Below, piece by piece: positions 53,598 through 61,119 of a stretch of 64,000 bases of DNA; position 1 is the first letter of the stretch, and each line of letters begins with the position of its first letter. The notes beneath the pieces were generated by a model. It saw only the letters and a list, made by a program, of their open reading frames with translations, searched no databases and was not told where the DNA came from. Made by a program: the position numbers and the translations under genes. The stretch lies in NCBI RefSeq assembly GCF_000425125.1, contig NZ_KE384306.1, forward strand, positions 149,705 through 213,704, in the 5' to 3' direction. Source of the DNA: Paenibacillus taiwanensis DSM 18679. GTDB lineage: Bacteria > Bacillota > Bacilli > Paenibacillales > Paenibacillaceae.

Positions 53598-54575
53598 GTG
53601 CATTGGCATGAATTAACGATACATACAACAGAAGAAGCGACAGAAATGATTTCTAACTTTTTGCATGAAGCGGGTGCAGGTGGGGTTAGTATTGAAGAGT
53701 CCGGTACGTTAAATAAAGTGCGGGACACTTCTTACGGCGAGTTGTACGACAGGCCGCTTAACGATATACCTGAAGGTCAAGCGGTCATGAAAGGTTATTT
53801 TGCAGATGGCTCTGATTTAGAGGCTATTTACGAGGAGGTTTACAACCGAATTGAGGAGCTTCGAACGTATGACATCGATCCAGGAACTGCTGCGCTTAGC
53901 TGGAGACGGGTGCATGAGGACGATTGGGCTGATGCGTGGAAGCAATACTTCAAGCCGCAGCGTGTATCTGATCGTTTAACGATTAAGCCGACATGGGAAA
54001 CTTATGAGCCGGTTCATGCAGACGAGCGTATTATTGAAATAGATCCTGGGATGGCTTTTGGCACAGGAACGCATCCAACGACTTCATTGTGTCTGCGCAC
54101 ACTTGAACATGTTATTCAGGGTGGGGAAGATATAATTGATGTTGGCACAGGCTCTGGCATACTTGCGATTGGTGCCTTAAAGCTCGGAGCACGTCATGTT
54201 CTAGCTATCGACTTGGATCCGGTTGCGGTTGGCATCGCGGCTGCGAATGTGACACTGAACGGTTTAAGTGAACAAGTTACGGTTCGAGAGGGCGACTTGC
54301 TGCAAGTAATCAAAACGAGTGAACAAGCTGATTCTACTCACCTTGGTGTGCAACTGCCAGTCCAAATCATCGTCGCTAACATTTTAGCGGAAATTATTTT
54401 GCTGTTTGTAGATGATGTTTATGAAGCATTAGCTTCTGGTGGTCTGTACATTGCTTCAGGTATTTACAAGAACAAAGAGCAGTTGGTTAAAGAGGCGTTA
54501 GAGAAAAGTGGATTTAGTATAGAAGCAACAAATCGTGATGATGATTGGGTCGCATTTGTTGCTCGTAAAGCATAG
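53598..54575 (+). CDS. prmA: Ribosomal protein L11 methyltransferase
   Basis: A 325-residue SAM-dependent enzyme that trimethylates ribosomal protein L11. The N-terminal domain opens HWHELTIHTTEEATE; the methyltransferase core has GMAFGTGTHPTTSLCL and VGTGSGILAIGALKLG, then IVANILAEII. Start: GTG 53598 behind AAGGGGG, which gives the family's usual N terminus; an earlier GTG at 53535 adds residues not typical of PrmA. A small insert (DSTHLGVQLP) separates motif III from IVANIL. Confidence 0.94.
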   Translation: MHWHELTIHTTEEATEMISNFLHEAGAGGVSIEESGTLNKVRDTSYGELYDRPLNDIPEGQAVMKGYFADGSDLEAIYEEVYNRIEELRTYDIDPGTAALSWRRVHEDDWADAWKQYFKPQRVSDRLTIKPTWETYEPVHADERIIEIDPGMAFGTGTHPTTSLCLRTLEHVIQGGEDIIDVGTGSGILAIGALKLGARHVLAIDLDPVAVGIAAANVTLNGLSEQVTVREGDLLQVIKTSEQADSTHLGVQLPVQIIVANILAEIILLFVDDVYEALASGGLYIASGIYKNKEQLVKEALEKSGFSIEATNRDDDWVAFVARKA

Positions 54576-54592
54576 GGGAAGGCGGAGCGTTC

Positions 54593-55276
54593 ATGGGAGA
54601 TTGGGATAAATTTTTTGCAGTGCCATTAGACACGTTGCCTTTTCTGCTGTTGGTCCTCATGATTGCATTTACTGTTCATGAGTTTTCTCATGCCTTCTTT
54701 GCATGGAAATTTGGTGACCCGACAGCCAAAATGCTGGGCCGTGTTTCGTTAAACCCAGCTAAACATCTGGATGTGTTAGGTACGTTATTGTTTGTTATTG
54801 CAGGATTTGGTTGGGCCAAGCCAGTACCGGTCAATCGTGACAATTTCAAAAATCCGCGTTTGATGGGCATCATTGTGTCCGCTGCTGGCCCAATTAGCAA
54901 TTTGCTGCTTGCTTTTGTCAGCATGCTGGTGTTTCATTTGTGCGCAAAGTTTGGCTGGCTTGACTTTAATGCCGCAGATCGTGTCCAGTTGGCGCTGAAA
55001 ATCTTTTTCCATTACTTGATTATGTACAATATTTTGTTATTCTTGTTTAACTTGATTCCGTTGCCGCCGCTTGATGGGTACCGGATATTAGAGGACCTTG
55101 CACCGCGCAGCATGCGACTTAAATTAATGAAGTTCGAGCAGTGGTCCGTCTTTATCTTTTTGCTCATTGTTTTTTTACCGCCGTTACGACGTGTGACACT
55201 AGATCCGTTGTTTGAGCTAATTCAGCCGATATATATGCTGTTTTCACGGGCAGCTTACTTCCTAATTGGTGTTTAG
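54593..55276 (+). CDS. Site-2 protease family (M50) membrane protein
   Basis: A 227-residue intramembrane metalloprotease-like protein. The zinc motif HEFSH (His29, Glu30, His33) lies in the first helix, and IPLPPLDGYRI supplies the third metal ligand (Asp) in a later helix. It lacks PDZ domains, unlike RseP. Substrates are unknown; members of this short group are common in Bacillota, and an anti-sigma factor is one speculative target. AGGGGAAGG precedes the ATG, and it follows prmA by 17 bases. Confidence 0.88.
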   Translation: MGDWDKFFAVPLDTLPFLLLVLMIAFTVHEFSHAFFAWKFGDPTAKMLGRVSLNPAKHLDVLGTLLFVIAGFGWAKPVPVNRDNFKNPRLMGIIVSAAGPISNLLLAFVSMLVFHLCAKFGWLDFNAADRVQLALKIFFHYLIMYNILLFLFNLIPLPPLDGYRILEDLAPRSMRLKLMKFEQWSVFIFLLIVFLPPLRRVTLDPLFELIQPIYMLFSRAAYFLIGV

Positions 55277-55382
55277 TCTTTAGTGCAATGAGTACAACGT
55301 GCCGGATTTGCCTTGATTACAAAATGTTGTAAACGGTGGCGATCCGGCTACAAAACGTGTATGATGAGGGATGTTGACCACG

Positions 55383-56150
55383 ATGCAAAAGTATTTTGTT
55401 GCTCCCGAGCAATTCGGGGAGCATTATATTGAGATTAGCGGGCAGGACGCCCATCATGTGACGCATGTAATGCGTACAAAGGAAGGCGATTTATTTATCG
55501 TAAGCGATGGGGAAGCTCGCGAAGCACTAGTAGAGTACACCTCTGTTGAGGCGGGTACGGTCAAAGCACGTATCGTCGAAATGAGGGAACTTGATCGTGA
55601 GCCGCATTACGATATCGTCATTGCGCAAAGTTTGCCGAAAGGCGACAAGATGGAACTCATTATTCAGAAATGCACAGAAATTGGGGCGGCTTCATTTGTT
55701 CCTTTTGTATCGGAACGCACCGTCGTGCAGTACGATGCAAAGAAAGAAGCGAAGCGTATCGAGCGTTGGAGCAAGATTGCTAAAGAGGCGGCAGAGCAGT
55801 CTCACCGCAATCGTGTACCATCGATAGCTCCATGCATGAGCTGGAAGCAGCTGCTTCAGCACGTGTCCAGCTACGAGCTGGTGTTGTTCTGTTATGAGGA
55901 CGAGCGTGGCACTCAATTACGAGATATCGTACATCCATTTGTAATGGAACGCCGCGAACATAAAGGGAATGCCAAAGTGATGATTGTTGTAGGTCCGGAA
56001 GGCGGATTCGCACCGCGCGAGGTGGAGGAGATCACCAGCGCAGGTGCTCATTGTGTTGGGTTGGGACGCCGCATATTACGTGCGGAGACAGCAGGTATGC
56101 TAGCACTCGCATGCTTGCTGTACGAGACTGGTGAGATGGGGGGAGTGTGA
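55383..56150 (+). CDS. rsmE: 16S rRNA (uracil1498-N3)-methyltransferase
   Basis: A 255-residue SPOUT-fold methyltransferase. N-terminal PUA-like domain (QKYFVAP, QDAHHVTHVMR), then LPKGDKMELIIQKCTEIGA and the knot region VVGPEGGFAPREVEE with LGRRILRAETA. It modifies U1498 of 16S rRNA. ATG 55383 gives the usual start; ATG 55371 touches the ribosome binding site GAGGG. The stop overlaps the region just before mtaB. Confidence 0.95.
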   Translation: MQKYFVAPEQFGEHYIEISGQDAHHVTHVMRTKEGDLFIVSDGEAREALVEYTSVEAGTVKARIVEMRELDREPHYDIVIAQSLPKGDKMELIIQKCTEIGAASFVPFVSERTVVQYDAKKEAKRIERWSKIAKEAAEQSHRNRVPSIAPCMSWKQLLQHVSSYELVLFCYEDERGTQLRDIVHPFVMERREHKGNAKVMIVVGPEGGFAPREVEEITSAGAHCVGLGRRILRAETAGMLALACLLYETGEMGGV

Positions 56151-56152
56151 AC

Positions 56153-57499
56153 ATGCCATCGGTAGCATTTTACACATTAGGCTGCAAAGTTAACTTCTAT
56201 GATACCGAAGCTATCTGGCAGTTGTTTAAGTCAGAAGGGTATGAGCAGGTCGATTTCGAACAGACCGCTGACGTGTATTTAATTAATACTTGTACAGTTA
56301 CGAATACAGGTGACAAAAAAAGTCGGCAAATTATTCGTCGTGCAGTTCGCCGCAACCCGGATGCGATTATTGCGGTAACTGGCTGTTATGCGCAAACATC
56401 GCCTGCGGAGATAATGGACATTCCTGGCGTCGATTTAGTTATCGGAACGCAGGATCGCGAAAAGCTGATGGAGTATGTAAATCAGCTTCATGCCGATCGG
56501 AAGCCAATTAATGCGGTACGTAACATTATGAAGACACGTGCATTTGAAGAGTTGGATGTGCCTGACTTTGCTGAGCGCACGCGTGCGTTTTTGAAGATTC
56601 AAGAAGGATGTAATAACTTCTGCACGTTTTGTATTATTCCGTGGTCACGTGGCTTGTCCCGTAGTCGGGAAGCTGAAAGTGTGCTCAAGCAGGCTCATCA
56701 GCTAGTGGCCGCAGGCTACAAGGAAATTGTGCTTACAGGGATTCATACTGGCGGTTACGGCGATGATATGGAAAATTACACGTTAACTGATCTGTTAAAG
56801 GATCTGGACAAGGTGGAAGGATTGGAGCGAATTCGCATCAGCTCCATTGAAGCCAGTCAGATTGACGACGGTATGATTGAAGTGTTAAACAAATCTACTA
56901 AGATGTGTCGTCATCTTCATATTCCGCTGCAAGCAGGCAATACAGAAGTATTAAAGCGTATGCGCCGGAAGTATACGACAGAAGAATTTGCGGATAAGAT
57001 TGCCCGCATTCGACAAGCGATGCCTGACGTAGCGATTACGACTGACGTAATCGTTGGCTTCCCTGGGGAGACGGACGAGCAATTCCGTGAAGGGTATGAA
57101 TTTATGAAGCAGGTCGGATTTTCGGAAATGCATGTATTTCCGTATTCGAAGCGTACGGGTACACCTGCCGCCAGAATGGAAGATCAAGTAGACGAAGAAA
57201 TCAAGCATGCACGTGTTCATGAACTGATTGATTTGTCGGAAAAAATGCAGCTCGAATACGCACAGCAATTTGTAGGCCAAGTGGTTGACGTCATTCCAGA
57301 GCGGGATTCCAAAGGCGCATCAGGGCAGGGCAAAGTAATGGGTTATTCGGATAATTACTTGCAGGTGGTGTTTGAAGGGGATGAATCTTTGATTGGCAAG
57401 CTTTGCCGTGTCAAGATTACGGAACCAGGTGTAAATGAATGCCACGGGGTACTCGTTCGTGTATTAGATGAGCACATGGGTCAAGCAGCTAACATGTAA
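56153..57499 (+). CDS. mtaB: tRNA t6A37 methylthiotransferase MtaB
   Basis: A 448-residue radical SAM methylthiotransferase that makes ms2t6A at tRNA position 37. The N-terminal MTTase domain carries TLGCKVNFYDTE with Cys11, INTCTVTN and VTGCYAQT as first cluster ligands. The radical SAM motif is CNNFCTFCIIPWSRG, and a C-terminal TRAM domain ends the protein. TLGCKVN and the domain length fit MtaB rather than MiaB or RimO. ATG 56153 lies 7 bases after GGGGGGAG, just after the rsmE stop. Confidence 0.95.
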   Translation: MPSVAFYTLGCKVNFYDTEAIWQLFKSEGYEQVDFEQTADVYLINTCTVTNTGDKKSRQIIRRAVRRNPDAIIAVTGCYAQTSPAEIMDIPGVDLVIGTQDREKLMEYVNQLHADRKPINAVRNIMKTRAFEELDVPDFAERTRAFLKIQEGCNNFCTFCIIPWSRGLSRSREAESVLKQAHQLVAAGYKEIVLTGIHTGGYGDDMENYTLTDLLKDLDKVEGLERIRISSIEASQIDDGMIEVLNKSTKMCRHLHIPLQAGNTEVLKRMRRKYTTEEFADKIARIRQAMPDVAITTDVIVGFPGETDEQFREGYEFMKQVGFSEMHVFPYSKRTGTPAARMEDQVDEEIKHARVHELIDLSEKMQLEYAQQFVGQVVDVIPERDSKGASGQGKVMGYSDNYLQVVFEGDESLIGKLCRVKITEPGVNECHGVLVRVLDEHMGQAANM

Positions 57500-57518
57500 C
57501 CTTGAATAGGTAAGTTAT

Positions 57519-57567
57519 GGAGGATTTCAGTTCCCTGCTCAGGGAAAGGATGAAATCCTCCTTCTTA
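57519..57567 (+). terminator. Terminator after mtaB
   Basis: GGAGGATTTCA at 57519-57529 pairs perfectly with TGAAATCCTCC at 57551-57561, with an inner CCCTG / CAGGG stem and a T-rich tail. Confidence 0.88.
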
Positions 57568-57691
57568 TGGTCGAGCAGGGGAGCTAGAATGCATTCATGG
57601 ATACATATCGGCCAAATAGCTTGTGTTTAGTACCAATGTGCACATAATAAAGGATAACTATATCTTATCACTTACGGGAGGATTCCACTGT

Positions 57692-58117
57692 ATGAAAGAG
57701 ATATCTGCTGGTGGTGTAGTATACCGCACACGTGGCGAGCAGTTGGAAATACAACTGATACAAGACCGATACGGTAAAGTGTCGCTTGCCAAAGGTAAAA
57801 TGGAGCCCGGTGAAACCGTTGAACAAACCGCACTTCGTGAAATTGTAGAGGAAACCGGAATCGGCGGTCGAATCGTAGCGCCAATCGACGTAATTTATTA
57901 TCAGTATGAACACGCGGAACACGGATTGGTGGACAAAGAAGTCCATTATTATTTGGTTGAGGCTGAAGCTGGCGAACTTCAGGCGCAAGTAGAAGAAATT
58001 CGTGGTGTGAACTGGTATAAGCCGGATGAGGCATGGCAGCTTCAGCAAAAGTCTGGTTATGACAACAATGATCATATTGTAAAAGCAGCGCTTTCCCTTT
58101 TGGGTATTCACATCTAA
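57692..58117 (+). CDS. Nudix hydrolase
   Basis: A 141-residue Nudix protein. The box GKMEPGETVEQTALREIVEE lies at about 35-54 and continues TG, fitting G-x5-E-x7-REVxEE-x-G. Enzymes of this class split nucleoside diphosphate derivatives; short members of this look are often (di)nucleoside polyphosphate hydrolases, but the substrate is open. ATG 57692 follows GGGAGG; an ATG at 57623 lacks a site. Confidence 0.9.
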   Translation: MKEISAGGVVYRTRGEQLEIQLIQDRYGKVSLAKGKMEPGETVEQTALREIVEETGIGGRIVAPIDVIYYQYEHAEHGLVDKEVHYYLVEAEAGELQAQVEEIRGVNWYKPDEAWQLQQKSGYDNNDHIVKAALSLLGIHI

Positions 58118-58201
58118 CGGTTTAGCGGCATGTATGTAGATTGCTGATGCTTGATTGCTGGTGAAAATATAAGGTTACAATGAGCGACGAACGTAATTGG
58201 G

Positions 58202-59164
58202 TTATATACGCTTCCACACTGGTAAATAACAGAAAGGGAGCGCGAGAAGTGAGCTGCCGATATTAAATATCGTTTGGGCGCGTGCAATTTGTGCGGCTGC
58301 TTCTGGTGTTAACATCGCGGATACGGCATACAACTGATGCAGCAGCGGAAAAAACAGCAGCGCCCCACCTACATTTAACGCAACGTGGCTCCAGGCTACA
58401 TACTGACCACTGCGGCTTCCCCCGATGGAGGCGATAAGCGCAGTAAAGCATGTGCCAACATTCGAACCGATCACGATAGCAATGCCTACCTCGACGGGCA
58501 AAGCTCCCGTCGCGGACAAACCCATAGCCATCGCAATAATGGCAGCGCTGCTATGTACGAGCGCGGTAATGACCATGCCGGCTACAAGCGCCCAGAGCAA
58601 GCTGTCTTGCGAGCGTTCAAGAAACCAGCTAAACAGACCGCGCTGTTGCAGCGGCTCGCCAATTGACTTCATCCATTCGATGCCAAGCAGTATAAAGGCG
58701 AAGCCAGCAGAAGCTATTGATGCAAATTGAAGCGGACGCCACCAATGTTGAATGCGTGGGAGAAGATGGGGGACAATATCATCGGCAATTACGCCCCACA
58801 TCCAGGCTGTCAGGGATAACAAGAGTAGTGGCATGGCATATTGATTAATATTTAATCCAATAAGCTCAGTTGTCAGACAGGTGCCTATATTAGTGCCGAG
58901 TATAATGCCTAATGTGCGGGAAAATGCCATCAGTCGTGCATTTACAAGCCCAATCGAGATTACTGTAATGGCTGTACTGCTCTGCATAACAGCAGTCATT
59001 AGTGAACTGAACATCATTCCGTGAAGAGGTGTCTTGGTGGAGGAATGCAGCATGCGCTGCATGTAAGGTCCTGCCCATAAATGGAGGGCGAATTCCATCG
59101 TTTTCATGCCAAATAAAAATAATGCCAAGCCAGCGACTAATGGCAGTATCAGTTCATTAAACAT
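58202..59164 (-). CDS. Na/Pi-cotransporter family protein, YqeW-like
   Basis: A 320-residue membrane protein with about eight helices and two inverted-repeat signatures, TAVMQSSTAITVISIG near 57-72 and TALVHSSAAIIAMAMG near 200-215. The paired Q/H-SS motifs mark the Na/phosphate cotransporter family. The C-terminal PhoU domain seen in many bacterial members is absent. B. subtilis yqeW also lies near mtaB. AAGGAG precedes the ATG. Whether it moves phosphate here is unproven. Confidence 0.88.
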   Translation of the reverse strand: MFNELILPLVAGLALFLFGMKTMEFALHLWAGPYMQRMLHSSTKTPLHGMMFSSLMTAVMQSSTAITVISIGLVNARLMAFSRTLGIILGTNIGTCLTTELIGLNINQYAMPLLLLSLTAWMWGVIADDIVPHLLPRIQHWWRPLQFASIASAGFAFILLGIEWMKSIGEPLQQRGLFSWFLERSQDSLLWALVAGMVITALVHSSAAIIAMAMGLSATGALPVEVGIAIVIGSNVGTCFTALIASIGGSRSGQYVAWSHVALNVGGALLFFPLLHQLYAVSAMLTPEAAAQIARAQTIFNIGSSLLALPFCYLPVWKRI

Positions 59165-59322
59165 AAGTAAGCTCCTTTTGAAAAACGAAATGGCACAACC
59201 ATTTTAAAATAGAAGAAGTTTATGCCTTACCATAATCAATATGTATGCTCGTCCGCAGACAACCATGACAAGCTGATGGCTTCTGGCGGTGTAATGAGCA
59301 CATCATACGGAGGAGAATTTAT

Positions 59323-60726
59323 ATCGAAGCAGCAGTCATTCACCCACGACCACAGGTAGTACTGACACGTTCACGTAAGAAGCGTACGGAACGTTCCCAT
59401 CCTTGGGTATATCAATCCGAAATCGAACGAATCGTTGGGCAGCCAGAGCCTGGGGCACTAGTAGATGTTGTTACGGATAAAGGAAAATATTTGGCGACCG
59501 GTTACTATAATGCGGCCTCACAAATTACAGTCCGAATTGTGTCTTATGAACCTGCGGTGCAAATGGACACCGCTTATTTTGCAGCACGTTTTCGTGATGC
59601 GCTCAAACATCGGCAGCGATTTTTGTCAGGAGCAACAGCATATCGTTTTGTGTATGGTGAGGCTGACTTTTTACCAGGTCTAGTTGTAGACCGATTTGAT
59701 GACATCTTGGTCGTTCAAATCGTGACACTTGGTATGGATGTTAGAAGAGAAGCGATCATTGAAGCGCTGGTGCAGGTGCTTGAACCAGCGGGCATATATG
59801 AACGCAGCGATGTACCCATTCGTGAACGAGAAGGACTTGAACAACGGACAGGACTGTTGTTTGGCGAATGCCCGCGTCATGTGCAAGTGCAGGAGAATGG
59901 ATTAACGATCGAAGTGGACATCGTAGAAGGTCAGAAGACGGGTTATTTTTTCGATCAGCGTGAAAATCGAGCATCTATTGAGCCGTTAATGACGGGTTGG
60001 GGCGAGCGAAGCGGCATTCGTATGCAGGAAGTGGATACCGAACAAGGGAATCAGACACTGCCTGTTAACGCGAAGGGCAAGCCTGTGACGTTCCCTTGGT
60101 GGGATGGCGCTACGGTGCTGGAATGCTTCGCGCACACAGGCAGCTTTACGCTTCATGCCTGCAAGTACGGCGCCAAGTCGGTGACCTGCCTAGACATCTC
60201 GGATCATGCGATTCAAAGCGCTAAACGGAACGTGGAACTGAACGGTTTTACTGAGCGAGTGGAGTTCGTAGTGGCTGACGCTTTTGAATACTTGCGTATG
60301 CAGGTGCGTGGTCAAGAGGAGCGGCTTGAGCGGGCAAGTGCAGCATCTCCCACGGGAAAGAAAAAAATGGATACGTCAAAGCCGATTACCGCGAGCGGCG
60401 GCAGAACTTGGGATGTCGTTATTTTAGACCCGCCAGCCTTTGCCAAGACTAAAGGAGCGGTAGAAGGTGCATACCGTGGCTACAAAGATATTAATTTGCA
60501 AGGCTTAAAGCTTGTAAATGAGGGCGGCTATCTCGTTACAGCTAGCTGTTCATATCATATGCGCCCAGATTTATTTATGAACGCAGTTCTGGATGCGGCT
60601 CAGGATGCAGGGAAAGTGCTGCGTTTAATAGAGTGGCGTACAGCCGGCAAGGATCATCCGCAGATTGCAGGTGTTGACGAAGGACATTATTTGAAGTTTG
60701 CTGTATTTGAAGTGCGATCTAAATAG
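59323..60726 (+). CDS. Class I rRNA methyltransferase (RlmI family) with a non-NTG start
   Basis: A 23S rRNA cytosine-methyltransferase-like protein of about 467 residues. The PUA domain (LTRSRKKRTERSHPWVYQSE) lies upstream of the first in-frame TTG (59491), so the gene must begin earlier. From the in-frame stop at 59266 to that TTG there is no in-frame ATG, GTG or TTG. GGAGG at 59309-59313 places ATC 59323 at the usual distance (9 bases); ATT 59317 is second choice. The core has CFAHTGSFTLHA, ILDPPAFAKTKG and ASCSYHM. Two inserts (near 215-250 and 335-360) make it longer than usual. Confidence 0.85.
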   Translation: MEAAVIHPRPQVVLTRSRKKRTERSHPWVYQSEIERIVGQPEPGALVDVVTDKGKYLATGYYNAASQITVRIVSYEPAVQMDTAYFAARFRDALKHRQRFLSGATAYRFVYGEADFLPGLVVDRFDDILVVQIVTLGMDVRREAIIEALVQVLEPAGIYERSDVPIREREGLEQRTGLLFGECPRHVQVQENGLTIEVDIVEGQKTGYFFDQRENRASIEPLMTGWGERSGIRMQEVDTEQGNQTLPVNAKGKPVTFPWWDGATVLECFAHTGSFTLHACKYGAKSVTCLDISDHAIQSAKRNVELNGFTERVEFVVADAFEYLRMQVRGQEERLERASAASPTGKKKMDTSKPITASGGRTWDVVILDPPAFAKTKGAVEGAYRGYKDINLQGLKLVNEGGYLVTASCSYHMRPDLFMNAVLDAAQDAGKVLRLIEWRTAGKDHPQIAGVDEGHYLKFAVFEVRSK

Positions 60727-60805
60727 ATCTAGGTAGAGATAACAGGAGTGAACAAACTAGATTGATCATGTGGGGCTGCTAAGCAACAGCATATGCGTCT
60801 GAACG

Positions 60806-60852
60806 CCATCCAAGGGTAGAGGGTTTCACTACCCTATGGATGGTTTTTTTTT
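60806..60852 (+). terminator. Terminator after the RlmI-family gene
   Basis: CCATCC-AA-GGGTAG pairs with CTACCC-TAT-GGATGG, followed by nine T. One of the strongest terminators in the window. Confidence 0.95.
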
Positions 60853-61119
60853 GTGGTGCGTATGCAATCATGGTTAACAAGGACAGAGATTTTCATTTTG
60901 ACATACTACATATGTGCTCTACTTGTTCTCTAATCTTGCATGCTGCGGCAAACTTTACAAACGAGTGTTCTTATAACGGTCATGCTATAATGGAACCTAG
61001 CAGGTAGATGACGTAGGGGCCTCAGCAAGCGTGTTAGTGAGAGGTGCTGAATGCAATCAAACTATTAATGATGCACTATTTATGTTTTAAATATAGAGGA
61101 AAATGGAGGGGAGATGGCT
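60853..61119. other. Upstream region of addB
   Basis: About 270 bases with no gene. A perfect TATAAT at 60986-60991 is a probable -10 for addB, without a good -35. TTGACA near 60899 has no matching -10. No LexA box was recognised. Confidence 0.4.

Noticed and set aside
55302-55357. GCCGGAT / ATCCGGC inverted repeat between the M50 and rsmE genes
   Set aside because: Long loop and no T run; not convincing as a terminator or operator.
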